46,899 nt of DNA from an uncultured Sphingomonas sp. (GTDB taxonomy: Bacteria > Pseudomonadota > Alphaproteobacteria > Sphingomonadales > Sphingomonadaceae), in NCBI RefSeq assembly GCF_937871615.1, contig NZ_CALMPA010000008.1, positions 1 through 46,899 of the forward strand, in the 5' to 3' direction. The notes beneath the pieces are model-generated. The model did no database searches, had not been told where the DNA came from, and saw only the letters and a list, made by a program, of their open reading frames with translations. A program made the position numbers and the translations under genes. Of this stretch, positions 28,124 through 36,992 are shown in pieces. The stretch's first letter is position 1. Each line of letters opens with the position of its first letter.

Positions 28124-28774
28124 ATGCGTAAACTTGCATTCGGATTATTGGTGGCGACCGCCGGAATGGCGGCGAGCAGCGCGGCGTCGGCCGCCGTGTT
28201 GTTCGATTTCTCCAGCGCGCCAGGCAATATCGGGCCGACCCATACCTATACTTCCGGCGGCCTTTCGGTAACGGCCAGCGGCTTCAACCCTTCCGGTTCG
28301 CCGATCGACCTTTTCGGCAAGAATTTCGGCGGAGACGAGAATGGGATCGGCCTCGCCGGCGCGCTGGATAATGAAATCGCCACCGGATTCGGCTTCGTGC
28401 AACTCGATGTCGGCCAGCTTCTCGGCAAGGTTTCGCTCATACAATTCTTCACCGGCAGCACGACGAACGGCGAAACCTGGAACGTCTACGGCAGCCACAC
28501 CGCGGGATCATATTCCGGATCGCCGCTGATTAGCGGCACGACCGAGGAAATTTACAACGCGCTGCCCGGTCTCGGCACCTATAAATATTATGATTTCGTC
28601 TCGAGCGGATATTCAGGAGACACGCCCCACAACTTCCTGATCGGCGGCCTCTCCGTCGTGCCCTCGGTTCCCGAACCGGCGACCTGGGCGCTGATGATCC
28701 TGGGCTTCGGGATGATCGGCGGAACCTTGCGCCGCCGGCGCGCCACGACGAGCCTGCGCTACACCGCAGCCTGA
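28124..28774 (+). CDS. PEPxxWA-CTERM sorting-signal protein
   Basis: A 216-residue exported protein with a signal peptide (MRKLAFGLLVATAGMAASSA), a Gly/Ser/Thr-rich beta-type middle, and the tail [15 protein letters not shown] followed by a hydrophobic stretch and LRRRRA. The tail is nearly identical to that of the protein at 22959-23483, but the bodies differ. The ATG has AAGGA upstream. Surface or envelope location is inferred from the sorting signal. Confidence 0.87.
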   Translation: MRKLAFGLLVATAGMAASSAASAAVLFDFSSAPGNIGPTHTYTSGGLSVTASGFNPSGSPIDLFGKNFGGDENGIGLAGALDNEIATGFGFVQLDVGQLLGKVSLIQFFTGSTTNGETWNVYGSHTAGSYSGSPLISGTTEEIYNALPGLGTYKYYDFVSSGYSGDTPHNFLIGGLSVVPSVPEPATWALMILGFGMIGGTLRRRRATTSLRYTAA

Positions 28775-28799
28775 CGAACCCGCGCGATTTATCGCCCAA

Positions 28800-28832
28800 G
28801 GCAGCCCCCGGCATGGTTTTCCGGGGGCTGTC
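28800..28832 (+). terminator. Terminator-like hairpin after the PEPxxWA-CTERM gene
   Basis: GCAGCCCCCGG pairs with CCGGGGGCTG around a CATGGTTTT loop, 25 bases beyond the stop. The following bases have only a weak T content (TCTGCATC), so efficiency is uncertain. It may also serve the convergent trmL gene. Confidence 0.6.
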
Positions 28833-28852
28833 TGCATCGGCCCCCGCGCCGA

Positions 28853-29302
28853 TCAATCCGGCCAGCCGCCGGTCTGGCGCAACGCCTCGCCCAGCAGAAT
28901 CGCGGCGGACACCGCGATGTTGAGCGAGCGGAAGCCGGGACGCATCGGCACGCGTACCCGCAAATCGGCGCGATCGTGCACCGCCTGCGGCACGCCCGCG
29001 CCCTCCGATCCGAACAGCAGGATATCGTCGGCGCGGAAATGCGCCTCTGGTAGCGAAATCGCGCCGCTGGTGGTGGCGAGCACGATGCGCCCGCCAGCCT
29101 GAGCGACAAAGGCCGCCCAGTCCGCGTGGCGCGTCACTTCCACGGCGCCCGCATAATCCATCCCGGCGCGGGCCAGCGCGCGATCGCTCCACGGGAAGCC
29201 CATCGGCTCGATCAGATCGACTCCGGCGCCCATGCACGCCGCGAGCCTGAGGATCGTGCCGACATTGCCCGCGATATCGGGTTCGTGGAGGGCGATGCGC
29301 AT
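28853..29302 (-). CDS. trmL: tRNA (cytidine/uridine-34-2'-O)-methyltransferase TrmL
   Basis: A 149-residue SPOUT methyltransferase that in this family methylates the wobble ribose of certain Leu tRNAs. ALHEPDIAGNVGTILRLAA is the N-terminal signature. The knot region is LLFGSEGAGVPQ and RPGFRSLNIAVSAAI, where AdoMet binds. The ATG at 29302 is chosen because the family starts with M-R-I-A-L; an ATG seven codons upstream is also in frame. It is divergent from petA. Confidence 0.92.
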   Translation of the reverse strand: MRIALHEPDIAGNVGTILRLAACMGAGVDLIEPMGFPWSDRALARAGMDYAGAVEVTRHADWAAFVAQAGGRIVLATTSGAISLPEAHFRADDILLFGSEGAGVPQAVHDRADLRVRVPMRPGFRSLNIAVSAAILLGEALRQTGGWPD

Positions 29303-29356
29303 CACGGCGCGATTAGCGCGCACGGCTTTCCTGCGGAAGGGGCGATCCCTAGGATA

Positions 29357-29503
29357 ATGATTAAACGCAAAATGCTGTTGGCAGCGGCGGGGGTGGCGGC
29401 TATCAGGCCCGAGCCTCCGTGGGGACGGGTGGTCAAAAGGTGGGCGTGGGAGGATCTCGATCCGCTACGATGCGCCCGCCCGACAGGAAGGGACAAGGGT
29501 TAG
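29357..29503 (+). CDS. Possible 48-codon leader ORF before petA
   Basis: A small open frame starting MIKRKMLLAAAGVAAIRPEP and ending three bases before the petA ATG. The start is signal-like but the rest (Trp/Arg-rich) is not, and AGGA is too close to the ATG for a good RBS. It could be a leader peptide or chance. I keep it only as a low-confidence candidate. Confidence 0.15.
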   Translation: MIKRKMLLAAAGVAAIRPEPPWGRVVKRWAWEDLDPLRCARPTGRDKG

Positions 29504-29506
29504 CGA

Positions 29507-30091
29507 ATGGCGACGGTCGAAGACACGATTCCCCCGGGTGCGAACCCAGTCCGATATCTTGAGGAAGATCACGATCCCCGCCGTCGCGATTTCATCAATA
29601 TCGCCGCCGTAGCCTGGGCGGGCGTGGGCGCGGGCGTCGTCGTCCTGCCGCTCATCAACCAGATGAACCCTTCCGCCGATGTGCTCGCGCAGGCGACCAC
29701 CGATGTCGATCTGTCGAAGATCGCACCGGGGCAGGCGATCAAGACGATCTATCGCAAGCAGCCCCTGTTCGTGCGCAACCTGACGCCGAAGGAAATCGCG
29801 GAGGCCGATGCGGTGCCGCTCAGCACGCTGCGCGACCCGCAGACGCTGGAGCAGCGCACCAAGCCGGGCAAGAAGAACTGGCTCATCACGCTCGGCGTCT
29901 GCACCCACCTCGGCTGCGTGCCGCTGGGCGCGGGCGAGGGCGAGAATCGCGGGCCGTTCGGCGGCTATTTCTGCCCGTGCCATGGCTCGGCATACGATAC
30001 GGCGGCGCGGATCCGGCAGGGGCCGGCGCCGCTGAACCTGTTCGTACCGCCCTATACTTTCAAGTCTGACACGGCCGTCACGGTCGGTTGA
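29507..30091 (+). CDS. petA: Ubiquinol-cytochrome c reductase Rieske iron-sulfur subunit
   Basis: The 194-residue Rieske protein of the bc1 complex. A twin-arginine signal ([14 protein letters not shown]) leads into the membrane anchor helix. The [2Fe-2S] ligands are in CTHLGC and CPCHGS. It accepts electrons from ubiquinol at the Qo site and passes them to cytochrome c1. It is first in a petABC operon; petB follows 11 bases after the stop. Confidence 0.97.
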   Translation: MATVEDTIPPGANPVRYLEEDHDPRRRDFINIAAVAWAGVGAGVVVLPLINQMNPSADVLAQATTDVDLSKIAPGQAIKTIYRKQPLFVRNLTPKEIAEADAVPLSTLRDPQTLEQRTKPGKKNWLITLGVCTHLGCVPLGAGEGENRGPFGGYFCPCHGSAYDTAARIRQGPAPLNLFVPPYTFKSDTAVTVG

Positions 30092-30102
30092 GGTAGCGCA
30101 CA

Positions 30103-31392
30103 ATGAGCTTTCCCTGGGCCAAACATTATGAGCCGAAGCAGCCGCTGATGCGGTGGCTGGACGAGAAGCTGCCGCTGCCGCGCCTCGTCTATAATTCGAT
30201 CGGCGCCGGTTATCCGGTGCCGCGCAACCTCAATTACTGGTGGAACTTCGGCGTGCTCGCCGGGGTGGCGCTGGTGTGCCAGATCATCACCGGCGTGGTG
30301 CTGGCGATGCATTATGCGCCCAACGCGCTGGTCGCCTTCGGCTCGACCGAACATATCATGCGCGATGTCAACGGCGGCTGGCTGCTGCGCTATGCGCACG
30401 CCAACGGCGCGTCGATGTTCCTGTTTGTGGTTTACGTCCATATCGCGCGCGGCCTCTATTACGGCTCGTACAAGGCGCCGCGCGAGATGGTGTGGCTGCT
30501 GGGCGTGGTGATCTTCCTGCTGATGATGGCAACCGCCTTCATGGGCTATGTGCTGCCATGGGGCCAGATGAGCTTCTGGGGCGCGCAGGTCATCACCGGC
30601 TTCTTCTCGGCGATACCGGGGGTGGGCGAAACGATCCGCATCTGGCTGCTCGGCGGATTCGCGCCCGACAATGCCGCGCTGAACCGTTTCTTCTCGCTGC
30701 ACTATCTGCTGCCGTTCGTTATCTTCGGCGTCATCATCCTGCACATCTGGGCGCTGCACATTCCAGGCTCCAGCAACCCGACCGGCGTGGACGTGAAGGG
30801 TGAGCAGGATACCGTGCCCTTCCATCCATATTACACCGCCAAGGACGGCGTTGGCGTCGGCGTGTTCTTCGTGGTGTTCGCGGTGCTGGTGTTCTTCGCG
30901 CCGAACCTCTTGGGCCATCCGGACAATTATATCGAGGCGAACCCGCTCTCGACCCCGGCGCACATCGTGCCCGAATGGTATTTCCTGCCGTTCTACGCGA
31001 TCCTGAAGTCGTTCACCTTCAACTTCCTGTGGATCCCGGCGAAGCTGTGGGGCGTGCTGGCGATGTTCGGCTCGATCCTGCTGCTGTTCTTCCTGCCGTG
31101 GCTGGATTCGTCGCCGGTGCGCTCGGCCAGCTATCGCCCGAAATATCGCTGGTTCCTGGGCGTGCTGCTCGTCGACGTGCTGGTGCTCGGCTATGTCGGC
31201 GGGGCGGAGCCGATCGCGCGCAACGTGATGATGGGGCAGATCGCCTCGGCTTATTACTTCGCGCACTTCCTGATTATCCTGCCGATGGTCGCGCGTTCGG
31301 AGCGGCCGCGCCCGCTGCCGAATTCGATCACCGAAGCCGTGCTGGCAAAGCATGGCGAAACACAGCCGGCTCAACCGGCGCTGGCACACTGA
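30103..31392 (+). CDS. petB: Cytochrome b of the bc1 complex
   Basis: A 429-residue membrane protein with eight helices. The haem ligands occur as two His-x13-His pairs, in [20 protein letters not shown] and [18 protein letters not shown]. The Qo-site PEWY motif is in [31 protein letters not shown] is a family signature. It is the second gene of petABC; petC follows 24 bases later. Haem supply may come from the HemF pathway encoded in this window. Confidence 0.98.
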   Translation: MSFPWAKHYEPKQPLMRWLDEKLPLPRLVYNSIGAGYPVPRNLNYWWNFGVLAGVALVCQIITGVVLAMHYAPNALVAFGSTEHIMRDVNGGWLLRYAHANGASMFLFVVYVHIARGLYYGSYKAPREMVWLLGVVIFLLMMATAFMGYVLPWGQMSFWGAQVITGFFSAIPGVGETIRIWLLGGFAPDNAALNRFFSLHYLLPFVIFGVIILHIWALHIPGSSNPTGVDVKGEQDTVPFHPYYTAKDGVGVGVFFVVFAVLVFFAPNLLGHPDNYIEANPLSTPAHIVPEWYFLPFYAILKSFTFNFLWIPAKLWGVLAMFGSILLLFFLPWLDSSPVRSASYRPKYRWFLGVLLVDVLVLGYVGGAEPIARNVMMGQIASAYYFAHFLIILPMVARSERPRPLPNSITEAVLAKHGETQPAQPALAH

Positions 31393-31416
31393 GCCGAACG
31401 GGGGACTGACAAGACA

Positions 31417-32259
31417 ATGGTTCGTACCATCGCACTCCTGATCGGCGCGGCGTTCCTGACGGCGCTCAGCTTCGCGCTGTTCGGCACGGTGAAGACTTCT
31501 ATCACCGATCCGACGCCCGAATCCGCCGAGCACGTCTATCGCGTCGAGCCGGAAAATATCGGGCTGAAGTCCGCCGGGCTGTTCGGCACCTTCGATCGCC
31601 AGCAGGTCCAGCGCGGTTTCCAGGTTTTCAAGGAAGTCTGCGCCGCCTGCCACTCGCTGAAATACGTCCACTTCCGCGATCTCACCAAGCTCGGCTATTC
31701 CGAGGCGCAGGTGAAGGCGATCGCGCAAGCCTGGGTGATCGAGCAGCCGAGCATCAACCCGGATACGGGCGAGGCGGCGACGCGCAAGAACGTGCCCGCC
31801 GATCCATTCCCGTCGCCGTTCGCCAACGAGGTCGCCGCGCGCGCCGCGAACAACAACGCGCTGCCGCCCGATCTCTCGCTGATGGCGAAGGCGCGCGAGG
31901 ACGGCCCCAATTATATCCACGCGCTGCTGATGGGCTATCGCAACCAGCCGGCTGAACTGGTGAAGAAATTCCCCGGCTCCGTCACGCCGTCGGGCCTGCA
32001 CTATAACCCGGTGTTCGCGAACCTGAACATCGCGATGCCGCCGCCGCTGACCGCCGATGGCCAGGTCAGCTATACCGACGGCACCAAGGCGACCAAGGAT
32101 CAGATGGCGCGCGACGTTGCCGCCTTCCTGACCTGGACGGCGGAGCCGAACCTGGAATCGCGCCATGGCGCGGGGCTGGCGTCGGTGATCTTCCTCGCGA
32201 TCTTCTGCTTCCTCGCCTGGGGCGCCTATCAGAACGTGTGGCGCGACATTAAGCATTGA
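31417..32259 (+). CDS. petC: Cytochrome c1 of the bc1 complex
   Basis: A 280-residue c-type cytochrome. The N-terminal hydrophobic segment acts as signal. The haem is attached at CAACH (EVCAACHSLKYVHFRDL). The axial Met is probably in NIAMPPPL. The C-terminal membrane anchor is LASVIFLAIFCFLAWGAYQN. It completes petABC. A terminator follows about 45 bases after the stop. Confidence 0.97.
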   Translation: MVRTIALLIGAAFLTALSFALFGTVKTSITDPTPESAEHVYRVEPENIGLKSAGLFGTFDRQQVQRGFQVFKEVCAACHSLKYVHFRDLTKLGYSEAQVKAIAQAWVIEQPSINPDTGEAATRKNVPADPFPSPFANEVAARAANNNALPPDLSLMAKAREDGPNYIHALLMGYRNQPAELVKKFPGSVTPSGLHYNPVFANLNIAMPPPLTADGQVSYTDGTKATKDQMARDVAAFLTWTAEPNLESRHGAGLASVIFLAIFCFLAWGAYQNVWRDIKH

Positions 32260-32303
32260 GGGCGGGCCGCGCCTTCACCCATGTGAAGGATGCGGGACAA
32301 ATG

Positions 32304-32340
32304 AAACGGCGGTCGTGGTGCGAACCCCGGCCGCCGTTTT
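32304..32340 (+). terminator. Intrinsic terminator of petABC
   Basis: AAACGGCGG pairs with CCGCCGTTT, with GC-rich inner pairing, and ends in TTTT (32337-32340). It lies 45 bases after the petC stop. Confidence 0.75.
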
Positions 32341-32476
32341 GCGTTGGAGCGGTTTTGCGATCCGGCCGCATCGGATCGTCGCGCGACCTTCCTTGTGTTC
32401 GCCGCGATTTTACGCGCCGGCGGGTGATTCCACCGGCCTCGAAATCGCTCTAGGATCGCGCGGAAAGGAGATGCCG

Positions 32477-33007
32477 GTGAACGACGATCTGAAGGCGCTG
32501 ATCCGCACCATCCCGGATTTCCCCAAGCCCGGCATCGCGTTTCGCGATATCACCACGCTGCTGCTGTCGCCCGCCGGGCTCGCGGCGAGCGTCGAGCGGA
32601 TGGTCGCGGCGACCGACGGGCCGGTCGATCTCGTCGCGGGAATCGAGGCGCGCGGCTTCCTGTTCGCCGCCGCGCTGGCGGTGCCGCTCGGCGCGGGCGT
32701 GCTGCTGATCCGCAAGGACGGCAAGCTGCCGGGGGCGACGATCGCGGAGGATTATGCGCTCGAATATGGCAGTGACCGGATCGCGATGCACGCCGATGCG
32801 CTGGCGCCGGGCGCGCGCGTGCTGCTGGTCGACGATCTGATCGCCACCGGCGGCACCGCGCGCGCCGCGATCCGCCTGCTGCGCAAGGCGGGCGCGATCG
32901 TGACGCAGGCGCAGTTCCTGATCGACCTCCCGGATCTGGGCGGCGCGGCGGCACTGGCGGCGGACGGCATCAAGGTGGACGCGCTGGTGGCGTTTCCGGG
33001 GCATTAG
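32477..33007 (+). CDS. apt: Adenine phosphoribosyltransferase
   Basis: Apt makes AMP from adenine and PRPP in purine salvage. The 176-residue protein has IPDFPKPGIAFRDITTLL at the start, GIEARGFLF, RKDGKLPG and the PRPP-binding loop VLLVDDLIATGGTARA. Two starts are possible: an ATG at 32471 and a GTG at 32477. AAAGGAG ends right at 32470, directly against the ATG but six bases before the GTG, so the GTG is the better start. Confidence 0.95.
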   Translation: MNDDLKALIRTIPDFPKPGIAFRDITTLLLSPAGLAASVERMVAATDGPVDLVAGIEARGFLFAAALAVPLGAGVLLIRKDGKLPGATIAEDYALEYGSDRIAMHADALAPGARVLLVDDLIATGGTARAAIRLLRKAGAIVTQAQFLIDLPDLGGAAALAADGIKVDALVAFPGH

Positions 33008-33223
33008 CGCCGCGTCGCCATTCAGGGCGGATCGAACCGAGAATGGTGCTCGGCGCGGCAAGCCGCTTTTCGCGCGCCGGCATGAGTTGAAAGGCACGGG
33101 CCGCGCGTTCGTGGAAGGACGCGGCGGCCCGCGTGCCATGCGAGGAAAAGGAGTGAGCAACTCGCCGGCTTCGCTGTCATGTGGCGTGCGCACGGGGCGC
33201 ACGGGGCGCACTGGCGCGCGCGG

Positions 33224-33690
33224 GGTCTGGAAAACAGCGGAAGGCTATCGGCATTGGCGCGCCGAGGGCGGAACGTCGCGCCTGCGTCGCGGTTGATCCT
33301 GAACGGTGCGCTCATGCCGCCGGGCGCGCGGGGCGCACGGGGTCTGGAAAACAGCGGAAAGCCATCGGCATTGGCGCGCCGAGGGCGGAACGTCGCGCCT
33401 GCGTCGCGGTTGATCCTGAACGGTGTGCTCATGCCGCCGGGCGCGCGGGGCGCACGGGGTCTGGCAAACAGCGGAAGGCTATCGGCATCGGCGCGCCGAG
33501 GGCGGAACGTCGCGCTTGCGTCGCGGCTGATCCTGAACGCTGCTCTTATGCCGCCGGGCGCGTGAGAGCGGCACGCCCGCTTCGCCATCACGCCGCGAAC
33601 AGCGGCTGGAAAGCGGCGCGGACCTATCGACATCGCCGCGCAAGGCGGAACGTCGCGCCTGTGGCACGGCTGATCCTGAACGGGGGAGAA
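33224..33690. repeat. 117-bp tandem repeat array, three good copies plus a decayed fourth
   Basis: Units begin at 33224, 33341 and 33458 (exact 117-base spacing, each starting GGTCTGG), with a diverged fourth unit at about 33597-33690. Copies share long identical blocks such as GCGCGCCGAGGGCGGAACGT. 117 is a multiple of three, so long open frames exist on both strands with a 39-residue period, but none has gene-like features. The array sits in the 827-base gap (33008-33834) between apt and a lipoprotein gene. An imperfect hairpin (about 33096-33138) precedes it. Confidence 0.9.
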
Positions 33691-33834
33691 CAGGCCAGTT
33701 CAGCGCCGCTTCACGCGCCGCGCGCCATAATCGCCGCAGTTGGTTTCGCGGGCGACGGAACATTCGCCCGCGTTTCATCATTGGATTGGCCGCTTACTCC
33801 GCGCGTGGATCGCCCGGCTTGTGGGAGAATGGCA

Positions 33835-34230
33835 ATGGACCGCAAACGCATCCTGCTTCTGGCGCTGATCGGCGCGGCGGGGATCGCCGTTTCGGCCTGC
33901 GCCGACGATTACGGCTATGGCGGCATGTCTGTCGGCTATGGCGTGCCGGGCTATTATGACGGCTATGGCTATGGTGATGGCTATTGGGGCTGGTACGGCG
34001 ATTATTATTATCCCGGCACCGGCGTCTATGTGTACGATCGCTATCGGCGGCCCTATCGCTGGAACGATGACCAGCGGCGCTACTGGCAGGGCCGGGGCGA
34101 CAGTTACTGGCATGGACGACCCGGCTGGAACGGCCAGACGATGCGCCCGAATCCACGCCCGAACTGGCACGGCTTCGGCGGTGGGCGGGGCGGCGGCCAT
34201 TCCGGCGGCGGGCATCCGCCACGCGAGTAA
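33835..34230 (+). CDS. Gly/Tyr/Trp-rich lipoprotein
   Basis: A 131-residue predicted lipoprotein. The signal ILLLALIGAAGIAVSAC ends in a lipobox. The mature part is rich in Tyr, Gly, Trp and Asp (GYGYGDGYWGWYGDYYYPG), then Arg/Pro/Gly-rich. No domain is recognised. The ATG at 33835 is preferred over one at 33829 because GGGAG lies seven bases before it. The frame is open far upstream through the 117-bp repeats, but the signal peptide and RBS fix the start here. Confidence 0.7.
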   Translation: MDRKRILLLALIGAAGIAVSACADDYGYGGMSVGYGVPGYYDGYGYGDGYWGWYGDYYYPGTGVYVYDRYRRPYRWNDDQRRYWQGRGDSYWHGRPGWNGQTMRPNPRPNWHGFGGGRGGGHSGGGHPPRE

Positions 34231-34256
34231 CCGTTGAGCGGCGGACGGGAAGGATT

Positions 34257-34829
34257 TCAGCGGATGACGCGGAGCAGGGGGTAGCGCGCCAGCCATTCCT
34301 TGTCGGCGATCCGCTGATCGAAAATCGCGCGCTTGCGGGTTGTGAAGTTTTCCGTCGGGACGAGGCGAAGACGGTAGAGATCGCCCAGCCTGTAAGGCGC
34401 CATCACCTCGATCGCGCCGTTGCCCGCCAGCCGCAGCGCCACGGCGGTGGCGGTTTCGGGCCAGAAGCGCATCGCATCGCCGACCGATCGGTACGGCGGA
34501 TCGCCATTGCGCAGGTGCATCCTCGCCTGATTCCTGACCGACCAGTCCGGCTCAGGCGCAGCCGCGCGCAACCGGCGCTCCAGCGCGGCGTCGTCGCCGG
34601 GCGAGAGATGGCGTGAATCGAAGTACAGCACGTCGACATCGCCATGCGGCATCGCGGGCGGGCGCCCGTGGAGGCGATCCCACACCGCATCGCGCACGAA
34701 GCCCGCGCCGATCCAGCAATCCGGCAGCCTGAGCGACGCGACGGCGGCCAGCGCCGCCATCCGCCGATCGTCCGCCGCGATCAGCGCGACGAGATCGGTT
34801 TCAAGGCGGGTGGGATCACCCGCCGGCAT
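34257..34829 (-). CDS. Nucleotidyltransferase-like protein (DUF925 type)
   Basis: A protein of about 190 residues. CWIGAGFVRDAVWDRLHG and HGDVDVLYFD give the GxG/R and DxD pattern of a nucleotidyltransferase fold, matching the DUF925 group. RSVGDAMRFWPETATAVALR and the C-terminal FDQRIADKEWLARYPLLRVI are typical. The substrate is unknown. I take the ATG at 34829; the frame is open to 34874, which enters an insertion-sequence remnant, so the native upstream region may have been replaced. Confidence 0.75.
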   Translation of the reverse strand: MPAGDPTRLETDLVALIAADDRRMAALAAVASLRLPDCWIGAGFVRDAVWDRLHGRPPAMPHGDVDVLYFDSRHLSPGDDAALERRLRAAAPEPDWSVRNQARMHLRNGDPPYRSVGDAMRFWPETATAVALRLAGNGAIEVMAPYRLGDLYRLRLVPTENFTTRKRAIFDQRIADKEWLARYPLLRVIR

Positions 34830-34839
34830 GATACCGGCG

Positions 34840-35030
34840 GCTGAAATGTCGACGCACCGTCTTCCATCGCCCATAATGTTCCGGCAGGTCGCACCAATGC
34901 GCCCCCGGCCGCAGAAGCCACAAACATCCGTTCACGAATAATCGGTTATCCGATCCCGTCCGACCCAGATCGCCTGCTTTACCCGGCAGCAACGGCGCGA
35001 CCTTCGCCCATTGCACATCGTTCCGTATCG
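34840..35030 (-). pseudogene. IS5-type transposase remnant (N-terminal part)
   Basis: The minus strand encodes QWAKVAPLLPGKAGDLGRTG, then DNRLFVNGCLWLLRPGAHW and DLPEHYGRWKTVRRHF. This is the N-terminal DUF4096-like domain of IS5-family transposases. It stops at about residue 60; the catalytic DDE part is missing and the frame runs into the adjacent gene start. It is a decayed insertion sequence. Terminal repeats were not identified. Confidence 0.8.
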
Positions 35031-35156
35031 CTTGACCGCCATCGCCCGCTCCGAGCCTCAGCACGGAGCCCTGTGAATCAGCCCTCACATCATTTGGGAA
35101 TCCTGAATGTCGATCCCGCTCCAGATCGGCTTGGCGCGACGTGCCGGCGCGCTTCA

Positions 35157-35618
35157 TCACGCCGTCGCGGCGGCCCCCGATCGCGTGCGGATCAGCCCGT
35201 TCGAGATCATCGTCATCACCGGCGCGTCTTCCTGATTGAACACGGTCATGCGGCTTTTGAAGATGCCCATTTCGGGGCGGCTGGCGGACTGGCGCTTTTC
35301 GATCACCTCGGTTTCGCAGCGCAGGGTGTCGCCGGGGAAAACCGGCTTCAGCCAGCGCAATTCGTCGATGCCGGGGGAGCCGAGCCCGGCCTGCCGGTGC
35401 TGCTTCAGATTCTCGACGATCATCGACATCACCATCGCGCAGGTATGCCAGCCGCTTGCCGAAAGGCGCCCGAAATGCGTCTGCGCGGCGGCTTCGTCGG
35501 AAAGGTGGAACGGCTGGGGATCATATTTGCCCGCAAAGTCGATCACTTCCTCGCGCGTTACCTGATACGCGCCGAAGCTGGCCTTCGCGCCGACCGCGAT
35601 ATCCTCGAAATATTGCAT
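35157..35618 (-). CDS. MaoC-like (R)-specific enoyl-CoA hydratase domain protein
   Basis: A 153-residue hot-dog fold protein. The hydratase motif is FAGKYDPQPFHLSDEAA (catalytic Asp and His), followed by FGRLSASGWHTCAMVMSMIV. ELRWLKPVFPGDTL is also typical. It probably hydrates an enoyl-CoA, but many members have other acyl-thioester substrates. The ATG at 35618 starts two bases after the stop of the upstream phosphodiesterase gene, with AAGGG upstream; a GTG at 35624 is possible. Confidence 0.87.
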   Translation of the reverse strand: MQYFEDIAVGAKASFGAYQVTREEVIDFAGKYDPQPFHLSDEAAAQTHFGRLSASGWHTCAMVMSMIVENLKQHRQAGLGSPGIDELRWLKPVFPGDTLRCETEVIEKRQSASRPEMGIFKSRMTVFNQEDAPVMTMISNGLIRTRSGAAATA

Positions 35619-35620
35619 CC

Positions 35621-36928
35621 TCACCCTTTCGCCTGTTTCTTGTTGAGCACCGCGCGGAACGGCGCGTCGGTGCCGTCCAGCCCGGTCCCCGCCGGCAGCC
35701 CGAGCAGATCGCGCAAGAGCGGCGCGATATCGACGTTATCGAATACAGGCAGTTTGCGCCCGGCGGCGAAGGCGGGGCCGTTGGCGATGAACAAAGCGCG
35801 CATATCCGCCAGGTCGTTGTCATAGCCATGTTCGCCGCGCGTAAACGGCGTGGCGGGCGCGGTCTTCATCGTCGTCCAGCCATCGTCGGCGAGGCAGAGA
35901 TAGGGGGGCACGCGGACGTTGCTGCCATAATGGAAGCGCGCCGGAATCTCGGCTTTCCGCCAGCAGGTGAGATGCGGATGCGGCTTGAGCAGCGCCGCCG
36001 CCACCGCGGCATCGCGGCCGGGCGCGGGGACGAAACTGGCATAGGGACCGGCTTCGACGATCCGGGCATCATCGGGGCTGATGAGCTTGTCGAGCGCGAT
36101 CACGCGATCGCTGGAGGTGGGCGCCATGCCGTGATCCGCGACGATCACCAGATTGGCCGGCTGGCCGAGCGCGGCGAGCCCCGCCGTCAGATCGCCGATC
36201 CAGCGATCGACCTCGCCCACCGCCGCGGTCACCTCCGGGCTGGCGGGGCCGAACTGGTGCCCGGCGGTGTCCACCGTATCGAAATAGAGCGTGATGAAGC
36301 CGGGGCGGGTGGCAGGCGGGCGGCGCAGCCAGTCGATCACCGCGTTGACGCGATTCTCGCCGGGCATCACCTGCGTGAATTGCTGCCAGTCATCCGGGCG
36401 GACGCCGCCCGTCACCGTGTTCGGCCATTCCGCAGCCCGCACCCCGCCCCATGCGACGCTGGAGCCGGGCCAGAACATCGAAGCGGCGCGAATGCCCGCC
36501 TTTTGCGCGGTCACCCAGATCGGCTCGGCGGTGTTCCACCAGAAGGGATCGTCGGTCGCCATGGTGAATTTCTCGCCGGGCCGGGCGGGATCTTCCATAT
36601 TGTTCGCCGTGATGCCGTGGCGATCGGGGCGCAGCCCGGTAACGAGCGTCCAGTGATTGGGGAAGGTTTTTGACGGAAAGGACGGGCGCATCGGCGCGGA
36701 CACCCCCGTCGCCGCGAGCCGCGCGAGATTCGGGCTGACGCCGCGATCGAGATAATCCGGGCGAAAGCCGTCGATCGAGATCAGGATGGTGACGGGCGCG
36801 CGGCTCTCCGCCACGGTGGCCGCGACCGGCGCCGCCTGGTTCGCCGGCGGCAGGCCATGCGGGGTATAGGGATAAGCGCAGCCGCCAAGAGCGGCGAGCG
36901 CGGCGAGCACGAGGGTGCGACCGATCAT
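35621..36928 (-). CDS. ENPP-type nucleotide pyrophosphatase/phosphodiesterase lipoprotein
   Basis: A 435-residue alkaline-phosphatase-superfamily enzyme. A lipobox (LAALGGC) places it in the envelope. ILISIDGFRPDYLDRG holds the first metal-binding Asp, and FPSKTFPNHWTLVTGL the catalytic Thr. The remaining metal ligands are in YFDTVDTAGHQFGP (Asp and His), VIVADHGM (Asp-His) and GEHGYDN. In the family it hydrolyses phosphodiester or pyrophosphate bonds. It is followed closely by the MaoC gene. Confidence 0.88.
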   Translation of the reverse strand: MIGRTLVLAALAALGGCAYPYTPHGLPPANQAAPVAATVAESRAPVTILISIDGFRPDYLDRGVSPNLARLAATGVSAPMRPSFPSKTFPNHWTLVTGLRPDRHGITANNMEDPARPGEKFTMATDDPFWWNTAEPIWVTAQKAGIRAASMFWPGSSVAWGGVRAAEWPNTVTGGVRPDDWQQFTQVMPGENRVNAVIDWLRRPPATRPGFITLYFDTVDTAGHQFGPASPEVTAAVGEVDRWIGDLTAGLAALGQPANLVIVADHGMAPTSSDRVIALDKLISPDDARIVEAGPYASFVPAPGRDAAVAAALLKPHPHLTCWRKAEIPARFHYGSNVRVPPYLCLADDGWTTMKTAPATPFTRGEHGYDNDLADMRALFIANGPAFAAGRKLPVFDNVDIAPLLRDLLGLPAGTGLDGTDAPFRAVLNKKQAKG

Positions 36929-36992
36929 CCCCAAACGCTTACGCGCGGCGGATGACAGGTGGAAGGCACAATCAGCGCGCCGCGCTTATCGC

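Noticed and set aside
30052-32256. 734-codon open frame on the minus strand
   Set aside because: It lies opposite petB and petC, which have full motifs; the antisense translation is low-complexity His/Arg/Glu-rich.
33022-33633. 203-codon minus-strand gene with 39-residue repeats
   Set aside because: No RBS, signal or domain; plus-strand frames are equally open because the DNA repeat is 117 bases. Treated as a DNA repeat.
33224-33690. CRISPR array
   Set aside because: Units are directly adjacent 117-base copies without unique spacers; the 63-base array at 39931-40182 fails for the same reason.
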